From Bursaphelenchus xylophilus (taxonomy: Eukaryota > Nematoda > Chromadorea > Rhabditida > Aphelenchoididae), in the NCBI GenBank assembly GCA_904066235.2, contig CAJFCV020000004.1, positions 10,168,001 through 10,232,000 of the forward strand: a stretch of 64,000 nt of DNA, given 5' to 3'. Position 1 is the stretch's first letter. Each line of letters starts with the position of its first letter. This document shows, in pieces, positions 22,501 to 33,439 of the stretch. A model generated the notes under the pieces. It worked only from the letters and a program-made list of their open reading frames with translations, was not told the origin of the DNA and did no database searches. The position numbers and the translations under genes were made by a program.

Positions 22501-23137
22501 GCGAGACGAGCAGTCATCAGTCCTACTCCAGAGCCGCCAAAGGCAACGTCTCGATTCAGGAGACTTCGCCCGACGGAAAGTTCGTCATCGTGGAGAACAC
22601 CCATCGCAGCAAGGAGGAGAATGTCAGCGAATGGAAGCTGAAGAGAAAGATTGACGGCAAACGAGAGATTGTGTACACCTTCCCCAAGGACTTTGTGCTT
22701 CTTCCCGGAAGAAGTGTGAAGATCTGGGCCCGCAACCAGGGCGGCATCCACAACCCTCCCGCTCAACTCATCTTCGATGGAGAAGACACCTTCGGCGTTG
22801 GCGCCAACATCCAAACCATCTTGTATAACGCGCAAGGAGAGGTGGGAAATTTTTGGCAAAACAAGAAATAGAAGTGGCTATCAGTCTGTCGGGAAAATAA
22901 TGAGCATTCTGCCGCAGCGAAAATTGCATAGCCGCCAAGAAAATGAGTTGTGTTGCGGCAAAATCAAGTTGCTTTTCGCTGTAGCGATGCAAGCGAAATT
23001 ATGCTCATTATTTTCCCGACAGACTCATAGCCCCTTCTATGAAGGGTCAAAAACATAATGTATAAACTTATCTTTAGGAGCGCGCCACCCTCAACCAACG
23101 CCAATCCCAGACCAGTCAGACGCATCAAGCCCAGTAA
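19544..23137 (+). CDS. Cytoplasmic intermediate filament protein
   Basis: A structural filament protein; in nematodes these act in epidermis, intestine and attachment structures. Four exons join in phase: 19544-19643, 19682-19965, 21522-22841 and 23078-23137, giving 587 residues. A short head ends near residue 76. Coil 1A begins with LNDLLASYIEKVRFLEAQN (about 80-98). The long rod ends with the consensus IYRKMLEGE near residue 415. A lamin-tail Ig-like domain follows, including KIWARNQGGIHNPPAQLIF, and the last exon encodes a Gln/Ser-rich end. The rod length and lamin tail match invertebrate filament proteins. Intron 1 is only 38 bp. The start ATG follows TTATTTGCAG, a likely trans-splice acceptor. 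Intron 3 uses a GTGGGA donor and carries a family 1 MITE; reading through it would stop within 15 codons. AATAAA is at 23289-23294. Which paralogue (ifa or ifb type) is unclear. Confidence 0.93.
20059..20212. mobile_element. MITE family 1 in filament intron 2
   Basis: Ends TCGGTCTGTCGGGAAAATAA and TAATTTTCCCGACAGTCTGA flank a typical core containing the TTGCGGCGATACAATTC block. Confidence 0.8.
20406..20560. mobile_element. MITE family 1 in filament intron 2
   Basis: A second copy in the same intron, ends CCAGTCTGTCGGGAAAATAA and TTATTTTCCCGACAGACTGA, TA flanks. Confidence 0.85.
20621..20840. mobile_element. 220 bp TA-flanked inverted-repeat element
   Basis: Ends CAGGGTGGGGCATTTGTGG and the inverse near GATGCCCCACCCTG extend inward over about 55 bp (CTATAACTTCTTTAG mirrored). 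TA on both sides. A different MITE from families 1-3. Confidence 0.85.
21257..21405. mobile_element. MITE family 1 in filament intron 2
   Basis: A third copy in this intron, ends TGAGTCTGTCGGGAAAATAA and TTATTTTTCCGACAAACTGA; slightly diverged. Confidence 0.8.
22881..23027. mobile_element. MITE family 1 in filament intron 3
   Basis: Ends TCAGTCTGTCGGGAAAATAA and TTATTTTCCCGACAGACTCA. It makes up about 60 per cent of a 236 bp intron that would otherwise be near 87 bp. Confidence 0.9.
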
Positions 23138-23704
23138 TCCGCCTCGGTTGTACCATTGTCAGTCGAATGACAAGCTATTTTCTCACATGAAACTGCCCGT
23201 TAACCCATTCAGCAAACCATTTCTCGAGACTTTGATCAGAACCTATTTCTCTTTCCATATTACCTTGTAGTTACAAGTGTTTTGGCAAAATAAAACTTTG
23301 TTTTTGCAAAAACAAAAAAAATTGGGATAACTAAATCTATCTTTTTAGCGCCTTCTGTCCCGCTTTTATTAACAGCCGGGAACTTATTTTTCCTAAAATT
23401 TGGGAAAAATTTCACACCTTTCAAGGCCACAAATCCATAAACAACTCGTGCAAAGAATGCGTAATTGCTTTGCAATTCCCGGAAACTGTCGGTGGAACCT
23501 GCTCATGGATTTGTGGGGCTCTCAGCGTTTGTGCAAATAGCCCAGCGCTGTGATCCACACGTTTCACGACTCACAACACCCGAAAATAAATTTGAATCTT
23601 GTGTTAGAGTTTGTCGTCGACCCATAAACTACACGGCCATATGATATAAAGGTTGAACCAAATCTGCAAAATTCACGCCATTCTTTCGGATTTCCGTTTC
23701 CAAA
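23138..23704. other. Filament 3' UTR and ShKT promoter
   Basis: Holds the filament gene's 3' UTR with AATAAA at 23289. ATGATATAAAG near 23641 could be a TATA element for the ShKT gene starting at 23705. No gene recognised. Confidence 0.5.
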
Positions 23705-24908
23705 ATGTCTCTAATCATTGTGTTTACCATATCCTGCCTGATAATTTCCGCTGACGCTGCCACATCCTCCACAGCTGTCGACACAACAACCGAAGACGCA
23801 ACAACCGCAGGCGCTGCTGCGTCCGGCGCGACCGGCAGCGCTGCTGGCACTTGCGCCGACGCCGCAACCAACTGCGCTCAAATGGCGCATCTGTGCGCAA
23901 ATCCCGTGTACATACAGATCATGCAACAGCATTGTGCTCAGACCTGTCAAGCCTGCAGCAACCTGTGCAATGACGCTAGCCCCAGGTGAGTTATGTTTTC
24001 AAAATCGAGAATCATGCAGTTAGCCTGTCGGGAAAATAATGAGCACTCTGTCGCTTCGAAATCGCATAGCCTCCGAAAAAATTAGTTGTGTTGCGAGAAA
24101 ATCAAATTGCTTTTCACTTCAGCGACGCGACCGGCGCAGCGACATCGGCTCGTTATTCTCTGGGCATACTGGTAGCGCTTGTTTGAATGCTTTGCGGGCA
24201 GCTTGAACAACCACAGAGATTCTGCAGACATGTTGTGAAATCAGCCAAAATTTGCTTACAAATGGAGATTCAAACGATGGGCTTGACGATTAGACGTTGC
24301 GGATTAAGTTTCCGGATGTATAAGTGGCTTGAATAGTTATCATACGCTTATACAGGCATTTGTTTACCATTTTTTAAAAACGAACTCCCATAACTTTGAA
24401 AACAGTGGATAAATTTAATAGATTTTTGTGTACTTATCAGTACCAGGGAGTTGCCAATGTAAAATTTCTATCGTACTACGTAGATTACGTAATTATAATC
24501 AAAGATGCCGGCTTCCCGCAAAGTGTAAGTGTTGCGACACCGACATCCATGGGTACACGACGGCAAAAAAGAATTTACAGTTTTGTCACGGATCAAAAAA
24601 AAAAAGCCAAAGGCGTTTCAAAACGTATCCCTGCTACCGACCGTGTTGAGCGTGCCATTATTTCGCTGGTTCTTCATGCCCTTTCATTTCGCATCCCAAC
24701 TTTCTATAACAAGATTTTGACTCTAATATCGGCCATCTAAATTAACAGCGCAAGCTCTCAAAATCCTCAGGCATCTCACGAGAAAAGGCCATCTCAAATC
24801 TGTTGTTACAGTTGCATTTCATGGAACCGCAACGGCTACTGCGCAAGTCAATACTACACATCAGACGACAAGAAAAGATTTTGCAAAAAGACTTGTAATA
24901 TGTGTTGA
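23705..24908 (+). CDS. Secreted protein with two ShKT domains
   Basis: A predicted small secreted protein. Exons 23705-23985 and 24749-24908 join in phase and give 146 residues. Residues 1-17 form a hydrophobic signal peptide (LIIVFTISCLIISADA). An Ala/Thr-rich, probably O-glycosylated linker is followed by a six-cysteine ShKT-type domain (from TCADAATNC to CQAC). A charged linker leads to the second, C-terminal six-cysteine domain (CISWNRNGYC ... KKTCNMC). ShKT domains are abundant in nematode secreted and surface proteins and are often paired with proteases, but no enzyme domain is present here. The intron contains a degenerate family 1 MITE. AATAAA follows the stop at about 24922. Function is not known; the domain assignment rests on cysteine spacing. 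Confidence 0.85.
24021..24172. mobile_element. MITE family 1, right end decayed
   Basis: Left end TAGCCTGTCGGGAAAATAA is intact. The right end has become TTATTCTCTGGGCATACTGG. It lies in the ShKT gene intron. Confidence 0.75.
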
Positions 24909-24998
24909 ATTAAATGTCTGAAATAAATGAAATAAATTGCTGTTGAAAGAGAATTGGAACTGCAGATTTTAAACCGGAACCAAAACGGTTAGCGACGT

Positions 24999-26929
24999 AT
25001 ATATGGGAGGTGCTTTATAAATTTCAGCGCACTTGTCTGTTCGACCCCTGCGGATTTCGTCCAAAGCTAACTTTGGACGAAATTCGCTCAATCTCGTCCT
25101 AAGAGTGGACGAAATTTTTTTTTGTCTGGACGAAATCAAAAAATCCACCCACTTGACGAATTTTTCAAAATTTCGGGCCTCAAATGGACCAAGTCCATTT
25201 GGGACCCCTCTCCTTGGATAAATTGAATTTATCCTACCCTTGGACTAATCACATGGACTTGAACTGAATTTGCTGTTTTCGATCCAAAGTTAACTTTGGA
25301 CTAAATCCGCCATTTTTAGTCCAAAATAGTAATATTCTGGGATTTGAAGTCACACCCCGTATTTTTACATTTTAAGGTTACTGTTGAGATTTTTGGGGCG
25401 GAGGGGTGGAAAAAAGTGGTAAGGGGGGACCAAGGACAAATTTTTGCTATAAGAAACGAAATGTTTTACAGAACTGCCAGTTCAGGCATTTTCTTATATT
25501 GTACTAGGTATTTTAAAGAGTCATTGGCCGAATTCAGCTTGTTCTCAAGACGAAACCGTCTATTTGAACATACCGATTTATTTTTGACATCCTAAATGTG
25601 CTTTAGCATGTCAAAGTAGCCAATGTTAGCGCAAACTCAAGAAAAAAACCAACTGCCAGTAAGGGGCCGACAAGAAACAAAAATCAACGATGTAAAGCAT
25701 CGTTGACTCCGCGCAAATAGGTAAAACACGTGAAGACTGTAAAATACAGCCGTGGTCATAATTATAAGCCAGAAAAAAAACATTACCCATGAAGAAAACT
25801 TATTTGTGACGAAAAATTTATTTTTCTCGCCGCCAAAAAAATTCAGAAAATGCATCATCCAAACTTCATAGTTTGGATGAGCGAAAGTTTTGAACCTGGT
25901 GTCTTTTTCAGAGTACACTAGGGAGTGCTGGTAGTCATTTACAACCGTTTTTAATAGACTGCCGCGTTTTAAACGGGTGTCATCCTGACATATTTTCGGG
26001 ACTACGCTAGGCTCCGCAATTTGCGCCCTGTGATTTGACAGATTTCACTGTCAAAATTTTTTGTTACCAAGTTTTTCTTCATGTATTTCTTTGTTCTCCT
26101 GGCTTTTAACTTGATTACGGCTGTATTTTACAGTCTTCACGTGTTTTTTTAGCTATATGCGCGGAGTCAACGATGTTTTACATCGTTAATTTTTGTTTCT
26201 TGTCGGCCCCTTACTCGCAGTTGGTTTTTTCTAGAGTACATTGGCTGTTTTGACATCCTAAAGAACATTTAGGATGTCAAAAATAAATCAGTATGATCAA
26301 ATAGACGGTTTCGTCTTGAGAACTAGCTGAATTCAACCAATAACTCGTAAAAATACCTAGTACAATATACTAAAATGCCTGAACTGGCAGCTCTGTAAAA
26401 GATTTCGCTTCTTACAGCAAAAATTTGGCCTCGGTCCCCTTTTACCACTTTTTTGCACCCCTCCGCCCCAAAAAATCTGTATAATACCTAGTACAATATA
26501 ATAAATAGGATGCACAGGCAGTCCTGTAAAAATTTCGCTTCCTAGAGGAAAAATTTGTTCTTGGTCCCCCCTCACCACTTTTTTCCACCCCCTCCGCCCC
26601 AAAAAATATGTATAATACCTAGTACAACATACACAGATTTCAAAAGTCAAATTTTGATCTTCCAACCAAAAATGTAAAAAAATCCAAACTTTGGACTTAG
26701 TCCACGGAGTGGACTTCGTCTATCTAGATGGACGAAAAAGCAAAAGTCCACGGGAACAAATTTGCCTGGACTAATACCGGCAGATTTAGTCCACACTTTG
26801 GATCCGGCAAAAAGTCCATGAAATTTTTGGACGAGATTGGGCGAATTTCGTCCAAAGTTAACTTTGGACGAAATCCGCAGGGGTCGAACAGACAAGTGCG
26901 CTGAAATTTATAAAGCACCTCCCATATAT
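24999..26929. mobile_element. 1.9 kb foldback with nested inverted blocks
   Basis: The left arm starts ATATATGGGAGGTGCTTTAT and the right arm ends ATAAAGCACCTCCCATATAT. The arms continue through TTTCGTCCAAAG motifs repeated many times as short inverted pairs. Deeper mirrored blocks are GGGGCGGAGGGGTGGAAAAA with its inverse and ATCAACGATGTAAAGCATCG with its inverse. No transposase. It is followed two bases later by a family 1 MITE. Confidence 0.85.
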
Positions 26930-26931
26930 TA

Positions 26932-27086
26932 TCAGTCTGTCGGGAAAATAATGAGCACTCCGCTGCATCGAAAATCGCATCGCCGCCGAGGAAATGAATT
27001 TTGTCTCGGCAAAATCAAATTTCTTTTCAATTCAGCGACGAGATCGCCACTGCTGCATTGCGCTCAATACTTTCCCGACAAACTGA
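26932..27086. mobile_element. MITE family 1 copy
   Basis: Ends TCAGTCTGTCGGGAAAATAA and TACTTTCCCGACAAACTGA. It abuts the right end of the 24999-26929 foldback, so one inserted beside the other. Confidence 0.85.
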
Positions 27087-28083
27087 CGGGCGGGTCAACA
27101 CGTTTTGACGTGGTTGCACTGTCGCCATGCAAAAGACTTGTCGCAAGGATAATTCCCGGTTCTTGCAAGACAAAAGCAAAAACAAAAAGCCCCCCAAACT
27201 TGGCCAGAAAATACACACGGAATTTTCAGCTGGGCAAACTTTGGACACAACTTTGCACTTACGGATAACAACTCATCGTCAGTTTATTTAGGCGGAGAAG
27301 ATTTCAGGGGCGCTAAAAATTCCCGGCGTCACTCGTAAATATTTGCACGTCCCATACGGCTGGCTCTACCAAAATTTTGTAGTCTTAATGGGTGTTACAG
27401 AAAATAGACTTTTTTTGGAGGCATTGCAGAATGATTTCGCTGTACTTGTTGCACTCCACTTTTTTCTGATCTTTGATTATTTAAGAAAGCTTTGTCTGCG
27501 ATTTCTTTTGAGACAGTCGTTGAAAGTGGGCTGTTAGATAAGATCAATTTCAAAATTTGACAGCCTAAATAAACTGTATCTTGTATGCACTGCGTACGTA
27601 TGATTCATTGGCTGAAACGTGCGTTTCAACGCGAAACACGTCTCCCTTGGACATAATAAATAAAGAAACTCAGACTTAAAAAGCCTTTTAACTGAAGCCC
27701 CCATACCCGGTTCCATATTTCTCGCTTGTCATCGACTTGCAATATGCGCCATGTTCCCCTACCCCGTCTCCACTTTTTCTAACTGATTGTTCCTCAAAGA
27801 TCCTCATCAGCGCTTATTTATGATTTCCACCGAAAAAGAAGCAATCGCCCCGTCTTTTCAGCCTGAGGTGATTTTCGCTGTTCTCGACGCTCCGATTAAT
27901 CTTCACCGAGTGCGCGACGGAAGGGGGGAAATGAGGTCGTTGATGGATCCGCGGACCCATTCTTACCCAACTGACTACCTTTTTCCACCTTTCCCCATCG
28001 CTGAGGGTTTAATACTTTTTCGGTGGGCTAAAACAATGCTCTCGACGCGGCGTTCCAATCCAGACAAAGGCCAGGGTCCCGGG
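27087..28083. other. Collagen upstream region
   Basis: No gene recognised. The open frame at 27787-28119 overlaps the collagen promoter and first untranslated exon and lacks domain features. A tract containing TTGGCTGAAACGTGCGTTTC and AACGCGAAACACG near 27610 has a short inverted symmetry. Confidence 0.5.
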
Positions 28084-28398
28084 TATAAATGCGATCAGTG
28101 TGAAACGGGAGTCGCATAGTCAGCGGATCAACGGACTGGTCCAGGTGAGTGGTTTACGAGGGTGGAATTTTTAGTGGGGTAATTGAGGATTACGGTATCT
28201 TGGGACGAGCTTTAGGGATTTTTCCTTTATCAACCTTCTTTTTATGCTGCTTTTTGTCCAAAACTTGGATTTACTGTTTGCAAGATGCATTTAAATGGGT
28301 TTAATCTAACTGAAGCGCTAGATTAGAGGGCCTTGAACAAATGTAGTGTTTAAAATAATTGTTCTTTCATAAACAACCACTATTTTTTCACTTTCAGC
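28084..28398 (+). promoter_or_regulatory. Collagen TATA box and untranslated first exon
   Basis: TATAAA at 28084-28089 lies in a GC-rich setting. An untranslated exon ending CCAG at 28144 is joined through a GTGAGT...TTTCAG intron (28145-28397) to the exon starting one base before the collagen ATG. Confidence 0.7.
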
Positions 28399-30114
28399 AT
28401 GACCAAGTTCGTGTTAACGGCCGCTATGGTCGGCTCGACCGTAGTGATCATGGCCTGCTTGTTTTCGGCGGTAGTCATCTTCAACGACATCAACAACCTC
28501 TACAGTGACATTATGACTGACATGGGAGAATTTAAAGTTGTTTCAAACGAGGCCTGGAGCGGAGTCATCGCAATTTCCAAGCCACGACCAGCCTCCAGCG
28601 CCCTGCAATTGGAGCGCCCAAGAACGTTCCAGCAGTTGATTGGACGTTCCAAACGTAACGCGCAATGCTCGTGCGCCCCGCAAAAAAGCAAATGCCCTCC
28701 GGGCCCGCCAGGACCACCAGGAGAGCGAGGAGACCAAGGAGAGCCCGGTCCAAACGGAGTCGATGGCAAAGCCGGCGGCCCTGGAGAGCCAATTATCAAA
28801 TCTTCTTCGGAGACGCCTCAAGATTGCATCGCCTGCCCACCGGGCCCTCCAGGAAAGCCCGGTAGACCCGGACCAGTTGGAGAGAAAGGACCTCCAGGCT
28901 ACAAAGGTCTGCCCGGGTATCCGGGAGAGGACGGATTCCCCGGCCCACGAGGACCCCCCGGAGATCAAGGAGAGCCCGGCGAGCCAGGCAAGGAAGGCCG
29001 CGCCGGATTCCCCGGACTGGATGGACATAAGAATGCTCCTGCCATTCCTGGACCAAAGGGAGCTCCAGGACATCGTGGACCGGCTGGAGAGCCAGGACCA
29101 CCAGGAGAGGTTACAGAAGGCGCCCCAGGAGAAGACGGAGAGCCCGGACCTGAGGGAGAACCCGGAACACCCGGTAAAGATGGAACTCCAGGAGAGGAGG
29201 GAATCAAGGGAAGACCAGGACAAGACGCGGCTTACTGTCCATGCCCTGAGAAGTCAAACCCATGGCCTGCAGCTCCTCCGGCCTTCTCACCAAAGAAGAA
29301 ACCCGAGCCGGTCGCTGCCAAACCTGCAAGCCAAGAAGCTCCTGTCGCTTCAACATCTACTCCGGCTGCTTCAAAGCCAGCTCCAACTAGTGCTCCGGCT
29401 GCCCCAGCTGCCGCTACTGGCTACAACGCTCCTCCACAGCCAGCTGCCGCTCAAGGATATGATGGCCCGGCCGCTCCCGTGAGCGCTGCTCCAGTTACTA
29501 ACAAGCCTAGTGCTAGCGGCTCAGCTCAAGGTGGATATGATGCCACGCCACTACCCGCAGCGTCAGTTCAGAATTCTTTCGGCGCTTTCCCAACCTCCGC
29601 TCCAATCCCGGCGTTCAATAATGCTCCATCAACAGCCGCCACACAAGCACCTGTTGCTCCAGTCACAACACGAGCTCCCGCACCGGCTCCAGCAGCCACC
29701 ACATCGCCAGTTCCTCCTCCAGCAGCCCCCGTAACAGCGCCAGTTTCTGCTCCAGCCCCTTATGCCGCTGTGACGGCCGCTCCGGCAGCTCAAGGTTACG
29801 ACCAACCCGCTTATGTTGCTCCGGCCGCCCCAACCAAAGCCCCAACGGGTCCAGTCGTTGAGTCGAGCGTCGATTTCGACGAAGCCCCAACTCCGGCCCC
29901 CAAGAAGCCTCGCCGCAAGCTGAAGCAACGGCCGGACGGCCAACAACCCGGCTATGGTCCTGAGCTGAAAAACCAGGGCCCTGCGTCGCCTCAGGATCTC
30001 GGCTTCGGAGCCGCTGGAGTGCCCAAAAGCAGCGCCCCGGTGAACACGGTGGGATATGTGGGAGACATGCGAAGACGACGACGACTGAAGAAGACCCGCA
30101 AGATCAAGGTCTAA
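28399..30114 (+). CDS. Cuticle collagen with long Pro/Ala-rich tail
   Basis: An extracellular cuticle collagen made by the epidermis. One coding exon encodes 571 residues. Residues 1-60 form the Col_cuticle_N domain with one membrane segment (about 8-29). RSKR at 83-86 is a furin/BLI-4-type processing site. Cys residues near 90-99 flank the first Gly-X-Y block. Interrupted Gly-X-Y blocks run to about residue 275 with cysteine pairs at 143/146 and 280/282. Residues 283-571 are an unusually long Pro/Ala-rich region with repeats such as QGYD, and the protein ends in a basic [11 protein letters not shown] cluster. Most nematode cuticle collagens are about 300 residues, so the tail doubles the length; large collagens of the BLI type show similar low-complexity extensions. 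The Tyr residues could be cross-linking sites. AATAAA is at 30219. Confidence 0.93.
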   Translation: MTKFVLTAAMVGSTVVIMACLFSAVVIFNDINNLYSDIMTDMGEFKVVSNEAWSGVIAISKPRPASSALQLERPRTFQQLIGRSKRNAQCSCAPQKSKCPPGPPGPPGERGDQGEPGPNGVDGKAGGPGEPIIKSSSETPQDCIACPPGPPGKPGRPGPVGEKGPPGYKGLPGYPGEDGFPGPRGPPGDQGEPGEPGKEGRAGFPGLDGHKNAPAIPGPKGAPGHRGPAGEPGPPGEVTEGAPGEDGEPGPEGEPGTPGKDGTPGEEGIKGRPGQDAAYCPCPEKSNPWPAAPPAFSPKKKPEPVAAKPASQEAPVASTSTPAASKPAPTSAPAAPAAATGYNAPPQPAAAQGYDGPAAPVSAAPVTNKPSASGSAQGGYDATPLPAASVQNSFGAFPTSAPIPAFNNAPSTAATQAPVAPVTTRAPAPAPAATTSPVPPPAAPVTAPVSAPAPYAAVTAAPAAQGYDQPAYVAPAAPTKAPTGPVVESSVDFDEAPTPAPKKPRRKLKQRPDGQQPGYGPELKNQGPASPQDLGFGAAGVPKSSAPVNTVGYVGDMRRRRRLKKTRKIKV

Positions 30115-31719
30115 AGCGCTGTTGGCAATACCTCCAGGAAACCAAATATGAACCAAGTGTAATCTTGAATGTGTAGTTGCATCTGTCTGTATATATGTGC
30201 AAAACTTTTTACTTTGTGAATAAACGCTGAACATTTGTTTTTTGACACGCTTAACTACTGGCTAACACTTCAAAAATCTGCAAGCCAATTGAGCGAACAC
30301 TCTTCCTAAGCCACCAAAAATCTAAACAAAGTCATTGCTCAGTGATGAAAGTCCTCGCCTTGAACTTTTGTGGAAGCTCGTAGTCAATGGAAAAGTGGCG
30401 TAAAATAGCATTATTTATGGGCTTTTTCGATCGGAAGACGTTGCTAAGTGCAATGTAAGCTGTTATAACAACTCAGTTATTGACAATCCCATCAATCAAA
30501 AGTTTTTCGTCGACGAAAAAAGGTTTGGTGAAACGAAAATTCCCGCTTTTCACTGGCTAAAAAGAGCGTTTGTTTTTGCTCCCGATGGGATTTTTCCGAA
30601 TTTCGTCTCATTTTTTTAACTGTCAGGGAAGTAGTTCGAATGTTAATTTCAAGTTTTATCAAAAATTGGAAAGATGTGGTACATTTCTTTTGCAAATTTT
30701 AGCATGAAAAGAGTAATGCCTATTTCAGCGGTAGAAGGCCATGTTCCCACAAAAAATCAATATTTTTTCCGAAACTGGCAAAGATGTGGCCAAAAAGTGT
30801 TTCTGTTTCTGACCGCTTCCGTGTTTTTCGTACTCTCTCGGCCATAAAAATTCAACGTCTCAGATGTGCCTTGAAATTGCGAGCTAAAATCTTTGGGAAT
30901 TGATATGAGGCCTGTGTATTATACAACATGTACGTAAAGTTTAAAGAAAGTCTAGGCGTCGCATTTGGAAGCCTACTCTTGTAACATGACTTTTTTCAAG
31001 GTCTGCTCCCCGAGGCAGCTCTAAAATAGTCGTTTTTTTATTATCGACGACTAAACCCCCAATGCAATTTGACGTCGAGCCTCTGAGGCGTGCCTTGTGC
31101 TGTAAAAATCGACGAGAAGCTTTTTACAAAAGCCACATGACGTTATTATTAATAAATAGGTATTGTTCGAGACAGTTGCGCAAGCCCTAATCCGATTTAG
31201 GGTTTTTTACGAAAGAATCCAAAGGACAGAGTCGTGGTCAGTAAAGGTCTTTTGGGGGGAAATAATGGCGATTAACTTCTTTTCTTTACCGTGTACCAAT
31301 ATGGAGACAACCGCCATTTTCGAGGGCTCGACTTTTTGATTTAGCTCGAAATTGACTTTTGAACGCAGTTTGGGTTCTCAGCGCTTCGCTGAAAGTGAAT
31401 TGCAGAAAACGCAGCCAAAATTTGATCGGTGATTTTCGTGATTGTCCATCATAAACAATAGTCATCGCGGCTCTTCGGAATTTCTCACCTTCCCGTCTCA
31501 AGACAACAAAGATAACAGATGATCGGAGACTTTGCCCTGGTTTTTCCATTGACAAAAATTTTGCGGGGTTTTTTGGTGAGAAAAATTTGCAACGCTCTAT
31601 TTTGCGCAATTTTTAACCATTAAATACTGTGGATTCTACTTTGCAATTTTAGGCGAGTTGAAAAACCGTCGTACAGTCGAACCTAACCAATCGAAGAGGT
31701 TAGTAAGGGTTTATTTTCA
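30115..31719. other. No gene recognised downstream of collagen
   Basis: The 3' UTR of the collagen ends near 30240. The rest is AT-rich with fragments of the family 3 core near 30780-31000 (CTGACCGCTTCCGTGTTTTTCG). Short frames lack protein features. Confidence 0.5.
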
Positions 31720-32029
31720 CAAGGAAAGTACTTTTATGGGGGCTCCTACTTTTTGACGGGACATATCTCAAAAAATCAGAAAAAATGTGCTGATCAAGAA
31801 TATATAAATCCTAGCTGCCCATTTTAGGTTTTTAGGGGTGAAAACTCAATCGGAAGATGACTTAAAGTCCTATATGAACCCCCTTTTCGCTTAATTTTTC
31901 ACAGGTTTACAATTTTTATTTTGGCTTAAAATGATGTTTATTGAGTTTCTAAGACGTAATAAATCAGTCTTGGCCCAAAAATTTATTTTTCCGACCTTCA
32001 ACTTCAAAAAAAGTTTATTCAGCCCAAAA

Positions 32030-32105
32030 GGGAAATCGAACTCGTGCGCCGTTCCCCTCTTCATTCTCAGACTACGGCACTAGCCACTCGGCCACACCGC
32101 TCTCT
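32030..32105 (-). other. tRNA-like sequence in foldback
   Basis: On the minus strand GCGGTGTGGCCGAGTGGCTA resembles the 5' part and A box of a Ser/Leu-type tRNA. About 40 bases on, GAGTTCGATTTCC resembles a B box. An anticodon stem does not pair well and no CCA-side acceptor stem matches, so it is probably a tRNA-derived module and not a working gene. Confidence 0.5.
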
Positions 32106-32119
32106 TCCGGAGTAGAGGT

Positions 32120-32275
32120 GGCAATCGGGCTGGGCCGGCCCGGCCCGGCCCGGCCGAGCCCGGTGATTGGGCCGGGCCGGGCCGGGCCTGAGCAGATTTG
32201 AAAAAGCCCTGGGCCGGCCTGACCGCTTCGGCCCGCGGGCCGGGCCGACACTTTCGGCCCGGCCCGGCCCGGAAG
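32120..32275. repeat. GGGCC-rich block, copy 1
   Basis: Alternating GGCCGGGCC and GGCCCGGCC runs surround a less GC-rich core (GAGCAGATTTGAAAAAGCCC). The block is close to self-complementary. It is the most GC-rich DNA in the window, in an AT-rich setting. A direct copy lies at 32765-32925 and broken ones near 34350-34660. Confidence 0.85.
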
Positions 32276-32764
32276 GTAGATAAGTAAAAAATTTTAATGC
32301 TAAACCAGCAAAATAAAGCACGAATGCTTTGTAGAATGGATGGAAATTAAATTAAAAACCTTTTTTGACTTATACGCTGTTTTACTACTTTTTAAAATTA
32401 TGTAGTATATGTATATGTAACTTATTATGTATATGTAAAATCCCACCAAAATATGCAAGGGCGAGCAAAACTCTTCGAATTTTTTTATGATAAATTTAAA
32501 AATTTCACTGTAATTTTGATTCCTTGATGTAAATGAAAGTGTTTAAACAGTTTTTGGCTAACCGTGTTATAGCTAACTTCCGGTAGGATTAAAAAATTCA
32601 ACACAATCCAACTTTTTGGCTAATTGTAAGTTTTAGCTACCTGTACGGATGTTCCAGTTATCCGACTAGACTTTTTAATTTCACGCAGACACACGTAAAA
32701 ACCTTCTGAAAAGCATAAGAACTTCCAGTAGAAAGTGCAAAACTTTTATCCAACTTTTCTGTAT

Positions 32765-32925
32765 TAGCGGGCCAAACCGGGCCGGGCCGGGCCGGCCTGG
32801 GCTTTCGTCGGGCCGGGCCGGGCCGGGCCTGAGCAAATTTGAAAAAGCCCTGGGCCGGCCTGGTCACTTCGGCCCGCGGGCCGGGCCGCAAAAATCGGCC
32901 CGGCCCGGCCCGATTGCCACCTCTA
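32765..32925. repeat. GGGCC-rich block, copy 2
   Basis: Direct-orientation copy of the block at 32120-32275, sharing GAGCAAATTTGAAAAAGCCC and TCGGCCCGCGGGCCGGGCCG. The outer borders are inverted relative to copy 1. Confidence 0.85.
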
Positions 32926-33439
32926 TTCCGGAGGAAGAGACCGACTGCGCTTTTTATCGTTTCGAATGCCTGCGCCTTTTGTACGGAAATTAAGTCAGTT
33001 TTTGGGCATTTTCACCCCTAAAAACCTAAAATGGGCAGCTAAGATTTATATATTCTTGATCAGCACATTTTTTCTGATTTTTTGAAATATGTCCCGTCAA
33101 AAAGTAGGAGCCCCCATAAAAGTACTTTCCTTGTCAGGAGCCAATTTTTTCCGCACGACACTGGCAAATTTATGGCCAATTTTTTTTCTCTGACCGTCCT
33201 CATATCCCTCCCAGCCAAGCCAAAACCGTTAGATATCCCAGTGGCAAGCACAAGCTAATATTCTAAAGAATTGATATGTGGCCTGTGCCAAAAATATGTT
33301 GAAAATTAAGCAAAAATCTGATCGTCGCATTTGGAACACTCCGTTAAAATAGGCTCCTAACAATAAGAAATCGTTTTACAGACGCTCCGCGGTATTTGAA
33401 ATTATCTCTCCTTCGATTCTTTCAACTTTCTCTTTCAGA

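Larger units (their letters stand above)
31720..33137. mobile_element. Foldback with tRNA-like and GGGCC-rich segments
   Basis: The left arm (AAGGAAAGTACTTTTATGGG to about 31850) is mirrored at 33008-33137. Inside are a tRNA-like sequence on the minus strand (about 32030-32105) and two GGGCC-rich blocks (32120-32275 and 32765-32925) bordered by AGGTGGCAATCGGG and its inverse. Related arms without the GGGCC blocks occur at 43146-43890. No coding gene. Confidence 0.8.

Noticed and set aside
21777..22859. 360-codon frame antisense to the filament gene
   Set aside because: It is the mirror of a coiled-coil coding sequence with strong codon bias. The sense strand has a complete recognised protein.
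27787..28119. 110-codon open frame as a gene
   Set aside because: It overlaps the collagen TATA box and untranslated exon, and has no domain.
28500..29482. Long frames overlapping the collagen in other frames
   Set aside because: Gly-X-Y codons give open shadows on all frames; only the frame with Col_cuticle_N and collagen repeats is real.
32067..32321. CpG-island promoter
   Set aside because: The GC-rich tracts are repeated blocks inside a foldback and occur more than once without an adjacent gene start.
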